Shown here: positions 29,344 through 40,813 of the stretch, piece after piece
Layout: every line of letters starts with the position of its first letter
Numbering within the stretch: the stretch's first letter is position 1
Assembly (NCBI GenBank): GCA_036365455.1
Contig: JAWQUS010000002.1
Span: 5,704,001 to 5,768,000, forward strand
Reading direction: 5' to 3'
Length of the DNA: 64,000 nt
Origin: Macrosoma leucophasiata
Taxonomy: Eukaryota; Arthropoda; Insecta; Lepidoptera; Hedylidae
The notes under the pieces: model-generated
Database searches by the model: none
The model's input: the letters and a program-made list of their open reading frames with translations, nothing else
Told to the model about the DNA's origin: nothing
Program-made: the position numbers and the translations under genes

Positions 29344-32300
29344 ATGGCGGCGGCTACCGGGATCGGGGCGGCAATGACAATGGAGAAACTTAAAGGTATT
29401 GATAATTACAATAATTGGAAATTCCTAATGAAAATGTTATTAATCCACGAGGATTTATGGGAATTCGTCGAGGCGGAAAAGAACGACAGTGAAAGCGTGA
29501 AGAGAGGGCAAAAGGCGCTGGCGCGGATCGCGTTGTCGGTGCAACCCGCAGCGTTTGCACATGTTAGAAATGCAACGACGGCGCACCAGGCATGGTATAA
29601 TTTACAACGAGCCTACGAAGATAAAGGTTTGTGTCGCAGATTAGCATTATTAAGATTGCTTTTCAACACAAAGCTTCACGAAAGTGAAAGCATGGAGGCC
29701 TATGTGAACAAAATCATAGAAATATCACAGCAACTATGTGATATAGGATCACCCCTTGAAGATGATTTTATAGCAGTTGTCATGTTAAGTGGGCTCACAC
29801 CGGACTATGACCCATTAATAATGGCGATGGAAAACTCCAATATAAAGCTTTCTACTGACCTAGTCAAGGGCAAGTTACTACAAGAGAATATGCGACGTGA
29901 TGACAAAGGTGAGAATGTGACTGCGTTGGTAGCGGTGCGAAAACAGCCTAAGTGTTACGGGTGTAAAAAGGCTGGTCACTTCATCAAGGATTGTCCAAAA
30001 GGGAACAAGAAGAAAATTACTTGGAAGCCCAAGGATGAATCATCGAAGGTACTGCTCACAGCACTATCAATGAATGTCAGCGGAGATTCATGGTATGTAG
30101 ATAGTGGCGCAACCAGTCATATGTGTCATGACAGGAGTCAAATGACTGACTTTTCTAACAGCAATAATTCACTGGAAGTTAAGGTTGCAAACGGTGAGAA
30201 ATTATTGACTGCAGGACAAGGAAATATTGAAATAAAATTACGGAATGGTTGTGTAAAGACTGTAAGTGATGTATATTATGTTCCTAATTTAACTACTAAT
30301 TTATTGTCAGTTAGTGCTATGGTAAACAAGGGCTACAAAGTTGTATTCGGCTCCAATGACTGTCAAATACTGGATAATGGGGCAGTCATTGCCAGTGCTA
30401 CACAGATTGATGGTGTGTATAGGCTTGATATGGATCAGCCAGCATCAGACAATAATTTTAGGTACCTACAGGTCAATAAGGCATCAACGGTTGATGTAAG
30501 GTGCTATGATGAGAGGATCTGGCATCGGCGTCTAGGACATCTCAACAGGAGAAGTATGGACTTACTAAGACGAGGTATGGTTTCAGGTATTTCATATAAA
30601 GGTACTGAATTTGAACCATGTGTTGCTTGCATAGAAGGCAAGAAAAGCAAATTGCCTTTTCCAAAGAAGTCAAATAACAGAGCAAATGAAATTTTAGGAT
30701 TAGTGCACACAGACGTCTGTGGCCCTATGCCTTGTGCATCATTTAGTGGTGCTAGATATTTTTTGCTTTTCATTGATGATTTCTCAAGAAAAACTTTTGT
30801 GTATTTTATTAAACATAAAAATGAAGTTTTTAATAAATTCAAGGAATTTAAAACCCTGATTGAAAATCAAACGGGTAGGAAGATTAAAATCTTGCGAAGC
30901 GATAATGGTGGTGAATACATTAATTCTAATTTACAGGCTTTATTGAAATCAAGCGGTATTCGTCATCAAACAACAGTTCCATATACACCACAGCAAAACG
31001 GTGTGGCAGAGAGAGCCAATAGGACAATCATGGAGACTGCACGGTGTATGCTGCAGGATGCAGGCCTAGATCAGAAGTACTGGGCAGAAGCTGTGAACAC
31101 TGCAGTCTATATTAGGAATAGATGTCCTACAAAGGCTGTTCTAGGAATGACCCCTCAGGAAAAATGGACTAATAAAAAGGTAACAGTTGAACATTTACGG
31201 ATATTTGGTTCAGTGGCATATGCATTAAATTCAAAAAGGAATACAAAGTTAGATGCAAAATGTAAAAAATACATATTTGTTGGATACTGCGATGATACTA
31301 AAGGATACAGATTAATTGATCCTGCATATCCATCTAAATGTTTACAGGCCAGGAATGTTACATTTTTGGAAAATGACATTATTAAATCAGTGTCAAATGA
31401 TGAAAACTCACAAATTCATACATTTGTACCTATATACAATAATACAAATGATATGAATAAGACATCACAGTCTGAATGTCCTTCTGTATTACAATCAGAA
31501 CCATCTATTGTGAATACAAGTCCCTCTGATGACACTATTTTATTACAAAACAGTCAGAGATCGAGTACAATCACAGTGGATGATTCTGAAAGCTCCTCGG
31601 AGCAAAATACTTCGGATGAAACTTATATTCCAGATGAATCTGATTCGGAGTATGACTCTTCGGACATGTTTGTTGGCTTGGTACAAAGTACTGATGGCAA
31701 AGATACTCCTCAGACAGTACAGGAAGCATTGAAAGGACCCAACGCCAAAAAATGGAAAGAGGCAATGTTATGTGAGTACAATTCTTTTATAAAAAACAAA
31801 TGTTGGACTTTAATTGACCGACCAAATTCGCAGAAACCTGTTAAGTGTAAATGGGTGTTTAAAATCAAGCGTGGACTGGATGATGAACTTTTAAAGTACA
31901 AGGCACGCTTGGTAGCCAAAGGTTATGCACAGCAATTTGGTGTAGACTATGAAGAAACATTTTCACCCGTTGTAAGATATTCAACAATTCGTTTGTTATT
32001 GAGTATAGCTGCTGAATATAACATGAACATTGAACATCTTGACGTGAAAACAGCTTTTCTCAACGGTGAACTCAAGGAAAAAGTCTACATGGAACAACCA
32101 GAGGGCTTTGAAATCACAGGTCAGGAAAATAAAGTTTATAAGCTTAACAAAGCTATATATGGCTTGAAACAGGCTTCGAAGGCCTGGTATGAGAAAATAG
32201 ATAATGTTTTGTGCAAAAAATTAATGTTTTGTAAGTCTTCATCAGAGCCATGTGTATACTATAAGTCAAATAAAAATTCACTTATAATTATTGCACTCTA

Positions 32301-33243
32301 TGTCGATGATATCATATTATTTTCGACACATAATGCACATGAAAAAACGACCATTAAAAGGAAATTAAAAGAAGAATTTGAGATAACAGATTTAGGGGCA
32401 GCTCATCAAATCTTAGGTATGAGGTTGTCAAGACAAGAAAATTGTATTTCTCTTGATCAGTCTGCATATATAAAAAGGATATTGCAGAAATATAAAATGG
32501 ATGATTGTAAACCAGCACAGACTCCCATGGAAACAGGTCTCAAGTTAACACGAGGAACCCAAAAGGATGATAATTTTGATTATAGAGGACTTGTAGGTTC
32601 ACTCATGTATATTGCTGTCTGTAGTCGACCTGACATAGCTCATGCAGTGAGTTACTTGAGTCAGTTCAACGACTCGTACACCGACATTCACTGGAAAGCA
32701 GCTAAAAGAGTTCTACGTTACTTGAAAGGAACTATAGATCTTTGTTTAACTTTTCAGAAAGGTGGATTAGATGTCACTGCATATGCTGATGCTGACTGGG
32801 CCAATGATGGTTTGGATCGCAAATCATATACAGGCTATGTATACAAAATTGGTAAGTCAGTTATATCTTGGGAAAGCCGTAAACAGAAAACTGTAGCTTT
32901 ATCCAGCACTGAAGCTGAATACATGTCTTTGTCTGATTCTTGTAAAGAGGGTTTATTCATTAGTAAATTGTTATGTGAAATTCTTAACAAATCTATTAGT
33001 ATAATAATTTATAATGATAATCAATCTGCTCAAAAATTGTGTAAAAATGCTCTTTTTCATTCTAGAACTAAGCATATAGATGTAAGACATCATTTCATTA
33101 GGCAATTGGTGAATGATGGTAGCATTATATTGAAATACTTACGTACAGATGATATGTTGGCAGATATATTAACTAAACCTTTAACTAGGGAAAAACATAA
33201 TAAATTTGTATCTTTGTTAATGTTGCAGAAATGTAAAGGTTGA
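29344..33243 (+). CDS. gag-pol: Copia Gag-Pol polyprotein (intact)
   Basis: 1299 residues from the ATG at 29344; the codon before it is GTG. Order: Gag (~1-200), CCHC zinc knuckle CYGCKKAGHFIKDC (from residue 204), aspartic protease DSGATSHM (Asp253), integrase zinc-binding region beginning HRRLGHLN (~394), integrase catalytic triad Asp457 (HTDVCGP), Asp520 (RSDNGGEY) and Glu556 (NGVAERANR) with the normal 35-residue D-E spacing, reverse transcriptase with YVDDIILF (~986), and RNase H (Asp1149/Asp1151 in YADADWAN, then SSTEAEYM and HIDVRHH). Protease-integrase-RT-RNase H order is diagnostic for copia. There is no frameshift between gag and pol, as in other one-ORF copia elements. No stop or missing key residue was seen, so the product could be active. 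Confidence 0.95.
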   Translation: MAAATGIGAAMTMEKLKGIDNYNNWKFLMKMLLIHEDLWEFVEAEKNDSESVKRGQKALARIALSVQPAAFAHVRNATTAHQAWYNLQRAYEDKGLCRRLALLRLLFNTKLHESESMEAYVNKIIEISQQLCDIGSPLEDDFIAVVMLSGLTPDYDPLIMAMENSNIKLSTDLVKGKLLQENMRRDDKGENVTALVAVRKQPKCYGCKKAGHFIKDCPKGNKKKITWKPKDESSKVLLTALSMNVSGDSWYVDSGATSHMCHDRSQMTDFSNSNNSLEVKVANGEKLLTAGQGNIEIKLRNGCVKTVSDVYYVPNLTTNLLSVSAMVNKGYKVVFGSNDCQILDNGAVIASATQIDGVYRLDMDQPASDNNFRYLQVNKASTVDVRCYDERIWHRRLGHLNRRSMDLLRRGMVSGISYKGTEFEPCVACIEGKKSKLPFPKKSNNRANEILGLVHTDVCGPMPCASFSGARYFLLFIDDFSRKTFVYFIKHKNEVFNKFKEFKTLIENQTGRKIKILRSDNGGEYINSNLQALLKSSGIRHQTTVPYTPQQNGVAERANRTIMETARCMLQDAGLDQKYWAEAVNTAVYIRNRCPTKAVLGMTPQEKWTNKKVTVEHLRIFGSVAYALNSKRNTKLDAKCKKYIFVGYCDDTKGYRLIDPAYPSKCLQARNVTFLENDIIKSVSNDENSQIHTFVPIYNNTNDMNKTSQSECPSVLQSEPSIVNTSPSDDTILLQNSQRSSTITVDDSESSSEQNTSDETYIPDESDSEYDSSDMFVGLVQSTDGKDTPQTVQEALKGPNAKKWKEAMLCEYNSFIKNKCWTLIDRPNSQKPVKCKWVFKIKRGLDDELLKYKARLVAKGYAQQFGVDYEETFSPVVRYSTIRLLLSIAAEYNMNIEHLDVKTAFLNGELKEKVYMEQPEGFEITGQENKVYKLNKAIYGLKQASKAWYEKIDNVLCKKLMFCKSSSEPCVYYKSNKNSLIIIALYVDDIILFSTHNAHEKTTIKRKLKEEFEITDLGAAHQILGMRLSRQENCISLDQSAYIKRILQKYKMDDCKPAQTPMETGLKLTRGTQKDDNFDYRGLVGSLMYIAVCSRPDIAHAVSYLSQFNDSYTDIHWKAAKRVLRYLKGTIDLCLTFQKGGLDVTAYADADWANDGLDRKSYTGYVYKIGKSVISWESRKQKTVALSSTEAEYMSLSDSCKEGLFISKLLCEILNKSISIIIYNDNQSAQKLCKNALFHSRTKHIDVRHHFIRQLVNDGSIILKYLRTDDMLADILTKPLTREKHNKFVSLLMLQKCKG

Positions 33244-33464
33244 GTTTATAAAGAAAAAATAAAAAAACTTGGTACATATCATTATATTTGTTATTAAAAA
33301 TAGCATATTTTTGCACAGGTTGCTAATTAAAGCTTTGTTGTTTATTAACAGTAATTAGCAATTGTATAGCAATTTAATAGGAGAAAAATGTATAATAACA
33401 TTGTGGAAATTGTTTGTAACTATAGGCTCCTATTTATAAGAGATTGTATTGGTTTAAGGGGTAG
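33244..33464 (+). other. Copia 3' untranslated region with polypurine tract
   Basis: AT-rich leader to the 3' LTR. The last bases (GGTTTAAGGGGTAG, 33451-33464) supply a purine-rich stretch at the usual place for plus-strand priming. Confidence 0.7.
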
Positions 33465-33672
33465 TGTTAAACATAACAGTATTTGTAAACGCAATGCAAT
33501 CTGGCTGTCTTCGTAAATGTTAACTGTCTATGACTGACATTGACGTTTATTGACACCTCCCTTTCTACTACTCGCTGCTCTGTGATCATGTCATGTATTG
33601 TGCTCGCTCCGCTGTAATTAAATCCAAGTGAATCCTTATCTATTGTTTTGTCTTTACTGCCCTAACCCTTCA
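33465..33672 (+). repeat. Copia 3' LTR
   Basis: Identical to the 5' LTR by eye except C for T at 33624; followed by the TSD AACAT. Confidence 0.95.
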
Positions 33673-34184
33673 AACATGTTTTTCATATCGATTTCTATAT
33701 CGATTAAAATATCGATTTTTATATCGATTTTAATATCGATTATCATATCGATAATTTCAAATATCTATTATGTTCGAAAATCGATTTTAAAACTTATGGA
33801 TTTAAATACCGATTATGTTAAATATCGATTAAAATATCCATTAAAATATCGATTTTAATATCGATTATAATTTTGTTTTTAATATCGATTTCTATATCGA
33901 TTAGAATATCGATTATAATATCGATTTTAATATCGATTTTAATATCGATTATAATATCGATTAAAATATCGATTTTAATATCGATTTTAATATCGATAAT
34001 AATATCGATTATAATATCGATTAAAATATCGATTAAAACATCGATTTAAATATCGATTTGAATATCGATTAAAATATCGATTTTAATATCGATTATAATA
34101 TCGATTTTAATATCGATTATAATATCGATTAAAGTATTGATAAAAATATCGATTTTAATATCGATTATCATATCATATGATAAA
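33673..34184. repeat. ATCGAT satellite, segment 2
   Basis: Continues the array after the copia element, beginning with the second AACAT copy. It carries TTTTTCATATCGATTTCTAT and the ACTTATGGATTTAAA marker in the plus orientation. Confidence 0.95.
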
Positions 34185-34290
34185 TAATGGCAACCCATTA
34201 TACGTCCCACTGCTGGGCACGAGTCTCTCCCCTTTGGGGGGAGGCCTGGAGCTTACTCCACCACGCTGCTCCAATGCGGATTGGTGGAGG
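34185..34290 (-). mobile_element. 5S-like SINE 3' fragment inside the satellite
   Basis: ATAATGGCAACCCATTATAC, ACTGCTGGGCACGAGTCTCT and CACGCTGCTCCAATGCGGAT form the inverted tail of the SINE at 1792-2150. The satellite resumes on both sides, so it is a 5'-truncated insertion. Confidence 0.85.
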
Positions 34291-36264
34291 TATCGATATG
34301 ATAATCGATATTAAATAGTAATATCGATTATAATTTCGTGTTAAATATCGATATAAATCGATATTAAAAACGAAATTATAATCGATATTACTATCGATAT
34401 AAAAACGAAACTATAATCGATATTTAAATCGATATTTTATTCGATATTTAACATAATCGATATTTGAAATTATTCTTATGATAATCGATATTAAAATCGA
34501 TATGAAAAACATAATTATAATCGATAAAATCGATATTTTAATCGATATTTTAATATCGATATTTTTATCGATATTTTAATATTTTAATCGATATTTAACA
34601 TAATCGATATTTGAAATTGTCGTTATGATAATCGATATGAAAAACATAATTATAATCGATAAAATCGATATTTTAATATCGATTATAAACATGTTTTTCA
34701 TATCGATTTCTACATCGATTAAAATATCGATTTTTACATCGATTTTAATATCGATTATCATATCGATAATTTCAAATATCGATTATGTTCGAAAATCGAT
34801 TTTAAAACTTATGGATTTAAATACCGATTATGTTAAATATCCATTAAAATATCGATTTCAATATCGATTTAAATATCGATTTAAATATCGATTATAATAT
34901 CGATTAAAATATCGATTTTAATATCGATTATAATATCGATTAAAATATCGATATCTTTATCGATTAAAATATCGATTTTTATATCGATTTTAATATCGAT
35001 TATCATATCGATAATTTCAAATATCGATTATGTTAAATATCGATTTTCAATATCGATTATTATATCGATTATCATATCGATAGTAATATCGATTTTAATA
35101 TCGATTTTAATATCGATTTTAATATCGATTTTAATATTGATTAAAATATTAAAATATCGATTAAAATATCGATATTAAAATATCGATATTAAAATATCGA
35201 TTAAAATATCGATATTAAAATATCGATTAAAATATCGATTTTATCGATTATAATTATGTTTTTCATATCGATTTTAATATCGATTATCATAACAATAATT
35301 TCAAATATCGATTATGTTAAATATCGAATAAAATATCGATATAAAAACGAAATTATAATTGATATTTTAATCGATATCATAATCGATATTAAAATCGATA
35401 TTTAAATCGATATTTAAATCCATATTTTAATCGATATTTTAATCGATATTATAATCGATATTAAAATCGATATTAAAATCGATATTTTAAGCGATATAGA
35501 AATCGATATAAAAACGAAATTATAATGGATATTAAAATCGATATTGTAATCCATAAGTTTTATAAGCGATATTATATTCGATATTATATAAATCGATATT
35601 AAAAACGAAATTATAATCGATATTACTATCGATATGATAATCGATATTATAATCGATATTGAAAATCTATATTTTAATCGATATTTAACATAATCGATAT
35701 TTGAAATTATCGATATGATAAGCGATATTAAAATCGATATTTTAATCGATATTAAAATCGATATTAAAATCGATATTTTAATCGATATTATAATCGATAT
35801 TAAAATCGATATTAAAATCGATATTAAAATCGACATAGAAATCGATATTAAAAACAAAATTATAATCGATATTAAAATCGATATTTTAATCGATAATTAA
35901 CATAATCGGTATTTAAATCCATAAGTTTTAAAATCTATTTTCGAACATAATCGATATTTGAAATTATCGATATGATAATCGATATTAAAATCGATATTTT
36001 AATCGATATAGAAATCGATATGAAAAACATAATTACAATCGATATTAAAATCGATGTTTTAATCAATTTTTTAATCGATATTATAATCGATATTTAAATC
36101 GATATTTTAATCGATATTATAATCGATATTAAAATCGATATTAAAATCGATATTTTAATCGATATTAAAATCGATATTAAAATCGATATCAAAATCGATA
36201 TTTTAATCGATATAGAAATCGATATTAAAAACAAAATTATAATCGATATTAAAATCGATATTGT
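34291..36264. repeat. ATCGAT satellite, segment 3
   Basis: Same 12/16-bp architecture. 35810-36083 is nearly identical, base for base, to 28463-28735 in segment 1, showing higher-order copying across the copia insertion. Orientation switches occur within the segment. Confidence 0.95.
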
Positions 36265-38494
36265 ATCATACAAAAATTTAAATCCTTTTCTCAATAGTCT
36301 TGAACATACTTTAAACAGCGTTAAGTCTTTCAAAACACTAATATTGATGGGCATCAACCTGAAACTGATTAATAACGATCCTATTTGTGACGAATATCTT
36401 AATTTACTTGCATATCATGGTATGCTTCCTGCCCACTATTACCCAACAAGAAAACAAAATTGTCTAGACCATGTTATACTTCGCTCAAAAAACCAGGCCT
36501 CAGTTTTGATTCTTAATACCTATATCACTGACCACGCGCCCACATTCTTGGTCTGTAACACTAAACTTAAAGCTAACGTTCAAGCCCCTCAAACACTGAG
36601 CCGCACTGATGTGACATCTGTTGTAAATGAACTCAATAATGTTGATTTTTCTCCTGTGTTTAATTGTATTGATGCAGACTCGGCTGCTAACACATTAATC
36701 GATACTATTAATAATATTGTTGTTAAAAACACTATAAATTCAGTGGTCCCTAGTCGAAAACGTATCGTTAAACCCTGGATCACACCAGGCCTCTTGAGAT
36801 GTATTCGACACAGGGACAAACTTTTTCGTACATATAAGAAAAACCCTGACATTGACAGTCATAAAATGATTTACCTCCGATATCGTAACCACTGTAATTA
36901 TCTATTAAAAAAATGTAAAAGGGAGTACGAAAGACTACAATTAATAAAAGCAAAAAGAAATCCAAAAGCAACTTGGAAAGTTATAAAAAATGTTGCCAAT
37001 CTTTGCAAGGTAACTTCTACTTAGTCACAACTATTAAAATCACGTAAGGACTCACTGGGCTCAATTAACCAAGTTAATGCGTATTTTGCTCATGTTGGTA
37101 AGGAACTAGCAAATAAAATAAAATTGCTCCCGAACACCTTGCACAATAAATCAACTGCGACTGAGATTCCACTCCATTCTATGGTCTTGTTCAATGTAGA
37201 TGACTCTGAAATAGAGAATGTTATACTATCTTTAAAAGATAATTGTGCAATTGGTAACGATGGTATTTCAACGTATCTAATAAAATCCACTAGACAAATT
37301 TTAATCCCATTACTAAGACACATATTTGATTTGGCCATTTCAACCGGCGTTTTTCCGAGAGCATTTAAAGTTGCTATAGTCCATCCTATTTATAAGAGTG
37401 GTGACAGACACAGTGTCACTAATTATAGACCAATCTCAGTATTGACAGCTTTTTCCAAAATTTTCGAAAAATTAATAAATCGGAGACTAATAAACTTTTT
37501 AAATGAAAACAATGTATTAAGCCCAAATCAATTTGGCTTCAGAACCGGTAAATCAACGGAAGATGCCGTTTTATCAGTAACTAGCACCATTGTCGAAAAC
37601 CTTGACAAAAAACTTAAAACCTCCAGTCTGTTCCAATCTTGTTGAGAAAACTGGAGAACGTTGGTATCCGAGGTGCTGCACATGACATTTTCCGTAGTTA
37701 TCTAACGGATCGTTCCCAATATGTGAAGATAGACGGCATCAAAAGTCAGCTATGGCGTGCCACAAGGCAGTGTGCTTGGACCTACACTCTTCCTTATTTA
37801 CATAAATGAGCTATGCTTGCTGCAAATTCCAAACTGCAAAATCATCTCTTATGCCGATGACACTGTTCTTCTCGTACACGGGAAATCTTGGTTGGACACA
37901 AAAGCGTCTGCGGAGAATGCCCTCACGCGTGTGATGTACTGTCTTTCTAGAAATCTCTTGTCTCTCAACCTTGCCAAGTCCAAAATGATACCCTTTGCCT
38001 TAAACCATTTTTCTGAGCCTAAAGGTACATTCTCTGTTCAAGCACATGTTTGTTTTAGTAATGTGGCTCCGGATAGTTGTCACTGTACATACATTGAAAA
38101 AACTACATCTATAAAATATCTTGGTGTTTACATAGATAAATCACTATCCTGGAAATTACATATAGAAAATTTAGTATCGCGAGTGAGAAAGTTAATCTTT
38201 GTATTCAAAAACTTAAAATCATGCCTAGATTTTGACTGCCTGAAAATGGTATATTACGCTCTTGTTCAATCTATTATGCCCTACTGCATAGTATCCTGGG
38301 TTGGATCTGTACGGAATTATATGCATAAACTGGAAGTGGCCCAGCGAGCTGTCCTCAAGGTAATATTAAATAAATCTCGACGTTACCCCACTGAACAGTT
38401 ATTTTCTGATTGTCAAGTCTTAACTGTGCGACAACTTTTCATTCTACACACAGTTCTCAAAAAACATGCCAGTATCAGCTTTAATCCAAAATAA
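36265..38494 (+). pseudogene. CR1/Jockey-type LINE ORF2 fragment, broken
   Basis: One reading frame is recognisable in pieces: 36344-37024 (C-terminal endonuclease, ending the domain with TDHAPTF), 37124-37645 (start of reverse transcriptase: GNDGISTYLIKS, HPIYKSGDRH, NYRPISVL, NQFGFRTGKSTEDA) and 37757-38494 (PQGSVLGPTLFLIYIN, catalytic ISYADDTVLL, IKYLGVYID). Breaks: an in-frame TAG at 37022-37024; loss of RT motif A near 37630 with frame changes up to 37757; and MGINL where the endonuclease normally has MGDxN, so a catalytic Asp is missing. It starts mid-endonuclease and ends within ORF2 directly against satellite, without poly(A) or a visible TSD. Non-functional. Confidence 0.85.
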
Positions 38495-40160
38495 TCGAAA
38501 TTAAAATCGATATTAAAATCGATATTTTAATCGATATAGAAATCGATATAAAACGAAATAATAATCGATATTAAAATCGATATTTAAAACGAAATTGAAA
38601 TCGATATTTTATTCGATATTGAAAATAATCGATATTTAAATCCATTTTAATATCGATTATAATATCAATTAAAATAGCGATATTATAATCATATTGATAA
38701 TTTCAAATATCGATTTTTATATCGATTATCATATCGATAATTTCAAAAATCGATCATAATTTCAAATATCGATTATGTTAAATATCGATTTTAAATATCA
38801 ATTAAAATTTCGTTTTTAATATCGATTTTAATATCGATTATAATTTTGTTTTTAACATCGATTTCTATATCGATTTTAATATCGATTTAAATATCGATTA
38901 TCATATCGATAATTTCAAATATCGATTTTAATATCGATTATCATATCGATAAATTCAAATATAGATTATATTAAATATCGATTAAAATATCGATTTTAAT
39001 ATCGATTATCATATCGATAATTTCAAAAATCGATCATAATTTCAAATATCGATTATGTTAAATATCGATTTTAAATATCAATTAAAATTTCGTTTTTAAT
39101 ATCGATTTTAATATCGATTATAATGTCGATTAAAATATCGATTAAAATATCGATTTTAATATCGATTTTAATATCGATTATAATATCGATTAAAATATTG
39201 ATTAAAATATCGATTTTAACATCGATTATAATTTTGTTTTTAATATCGATTTCTATATCGCTTAAAATATCGATTTCATATCGATTTTAATATCGATTTT
39301 AATATCGATTATAATATCGATTAAAATATCGATTAAAACATCGCTTTTAATATCGATTTTAATATCGATTTTTATCGATTATAATATCGATTAAAATATC
39401 GATTAAAATATGGATTTAAATATCGATTTTAATATCGATTATAATATCGATTAAAATATCGATTATAATTTCCTTTTTATATCGATAGTAATATCGATTA
39501 TAATTTCGTTTTTAATATCGATTTTTATAAAATCGATTTTAAAACTTATGGATTTAAATACCGATTATGTTAAATATCGATTAAAATATAGATTTAATAT
39601 CGATTTTAATATCGATTTTAATTTTGTTTTTAGTATCGATTTCTATATCGATTAAAATATCGATTTTAATATCGATTATAATGTCGATTAAAATATCGAT
39701 TAAAATATCGATTTTAATGTCGATTTTAATATCGATTATAATATCGAATAAAATATTGATTAAAATATCGATTTCAACATCGATTATAATTTTGTTTTTA
39801 ATATCGATTTCTATATCGATTAAAATATCGATTTTAATATCGATTTTAATATCAATTTTAGTATTGATTTCTATATCGCTTAAAATATCGATTTTATATC
39901 GATTTTAATATCGATTTTAATATCGATTTTAATATCGATTATAATATCGATTATAGTTTCGTTTTTATATCGATAGTAATATTTATAATAATTTTAGATT
40001 ATAATAACGATTATAAAACTTATGGATTTAAATATCGATTATTTTCAATATCGATTAAAATATCAATTAAAAATAAATATCGATAGTAATATCGATGATT
40101 AAAAGTATTGATTATTGCAAATATCGATTATTTATTTTTGATATTTTTTGCAATAAAAAT
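38490..40160. repeat. ATCGAT satellite, segment 4
   Basis: Same satellite. It decays towards 40100-40160 into looser TATCGA motifs. Contains ACTTATGGATTTAAA at 39543 and 40016. Confidence 0.93.
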
Positions 40161-40415
40161 ATCGAAAAATCAGAATGCTATGAAATTTGAAGAGTTCCCT
40201 TGATTTCTCCAGGATCCCATCATCACAATATTGACATGGTTACAATGGGACCAACTGTGCAATATACCCTTTCACACAAAAAAAAATCATTTAAATCGGT
40301 GCAGGCGTTTTCAAATTATCGGTGAACATATATAAAAAAAAAAATATATATATATATATATGATCCGGACGAATTGAGAACCTCCACCTTTTTTCGAAGT
40401 CGGTTAAAAATGTTT
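40161..40415. repeat. Dispersed insect repeat fragment with (TA)n
   Basis: GAAGAGTTCCCTTGATTTCT, CCAGGATCCCATCATCACAA, a TA run near 40342-40361, and GAATTGAGAACCTCCACC followed by TTCGAAGTCGGTTAAAAA. I recognise these blocks as a common lepidopteran dispersed repeat, but its class is not clear to me. Confidence 0.5.
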
Positions 40416-40813
40416 CAGATATTTCACCCGCATGTGCAATTCCAAGAAATAAAATTTAATGAAAATATTGTAATCTGGCAAAATTATTTGCTTTCTCACA
40501 CCAAAGTCACGTACTAGACATTCCACCGTCTACAAGAAAATTCAAAAGCTGACAGAGCAATAATTTTACTGAAGACAAGTCCCACAATTCCAGGTATTTC
40601 GAGGAATTGCGCTTGTATAATAATAATGGAATTCACTTCAAAAGAACCCTTCTGAGTCTTAATTTGTGCCCACGCTACGTCAACCCTCAACGCTATCTCA
40701 ATTAAAATGTACGTTTCATTCATTGTAACTTTCCAAGCAAATATTTTTGCACAATTTCAATTTACTTCCGTTTGTGCAGTTCTTCCGTTATTGAAATTTT
40801 CCGATAAATATTT
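40416..40813. other. No feature recognised
   Basis: The short minus-strand frame 40514-40723 has no domain. Confidence 0.4.

Larger units (their letters stand above)
29035..33672 (+). mobile_element. Copia-class LTR retrotransposon, intact
   Basis: Two 208-bp LTRs (29035-29242, 33465-33672) start TG and end CA, differ at one position (T at 29194, C at 33624), and are flanked by AACAT on both sides. It contains a primer-binding site, one gag-pol ORF and a purine-rich tract. The paralogous satellite module at about 34680-34720 has the uninterrupted sequence TATAAACATGTTTTTC with a single AACAT, which shows what the empty site looked like. All signs point to a recent insertion. Confidence 0.95.

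Noticed and set aside
36589..37338. Minus-strand ORFs over the LINE pseudogene
   Set aside because: Shadows of the plus-strand endonuclease/RT remnants.
27418..40160. Possible CRISPR-like array
   Set aside because: Eukaryotic context, 6-bp palindromic core, no constant repeats with unique spacers and no cas genes.
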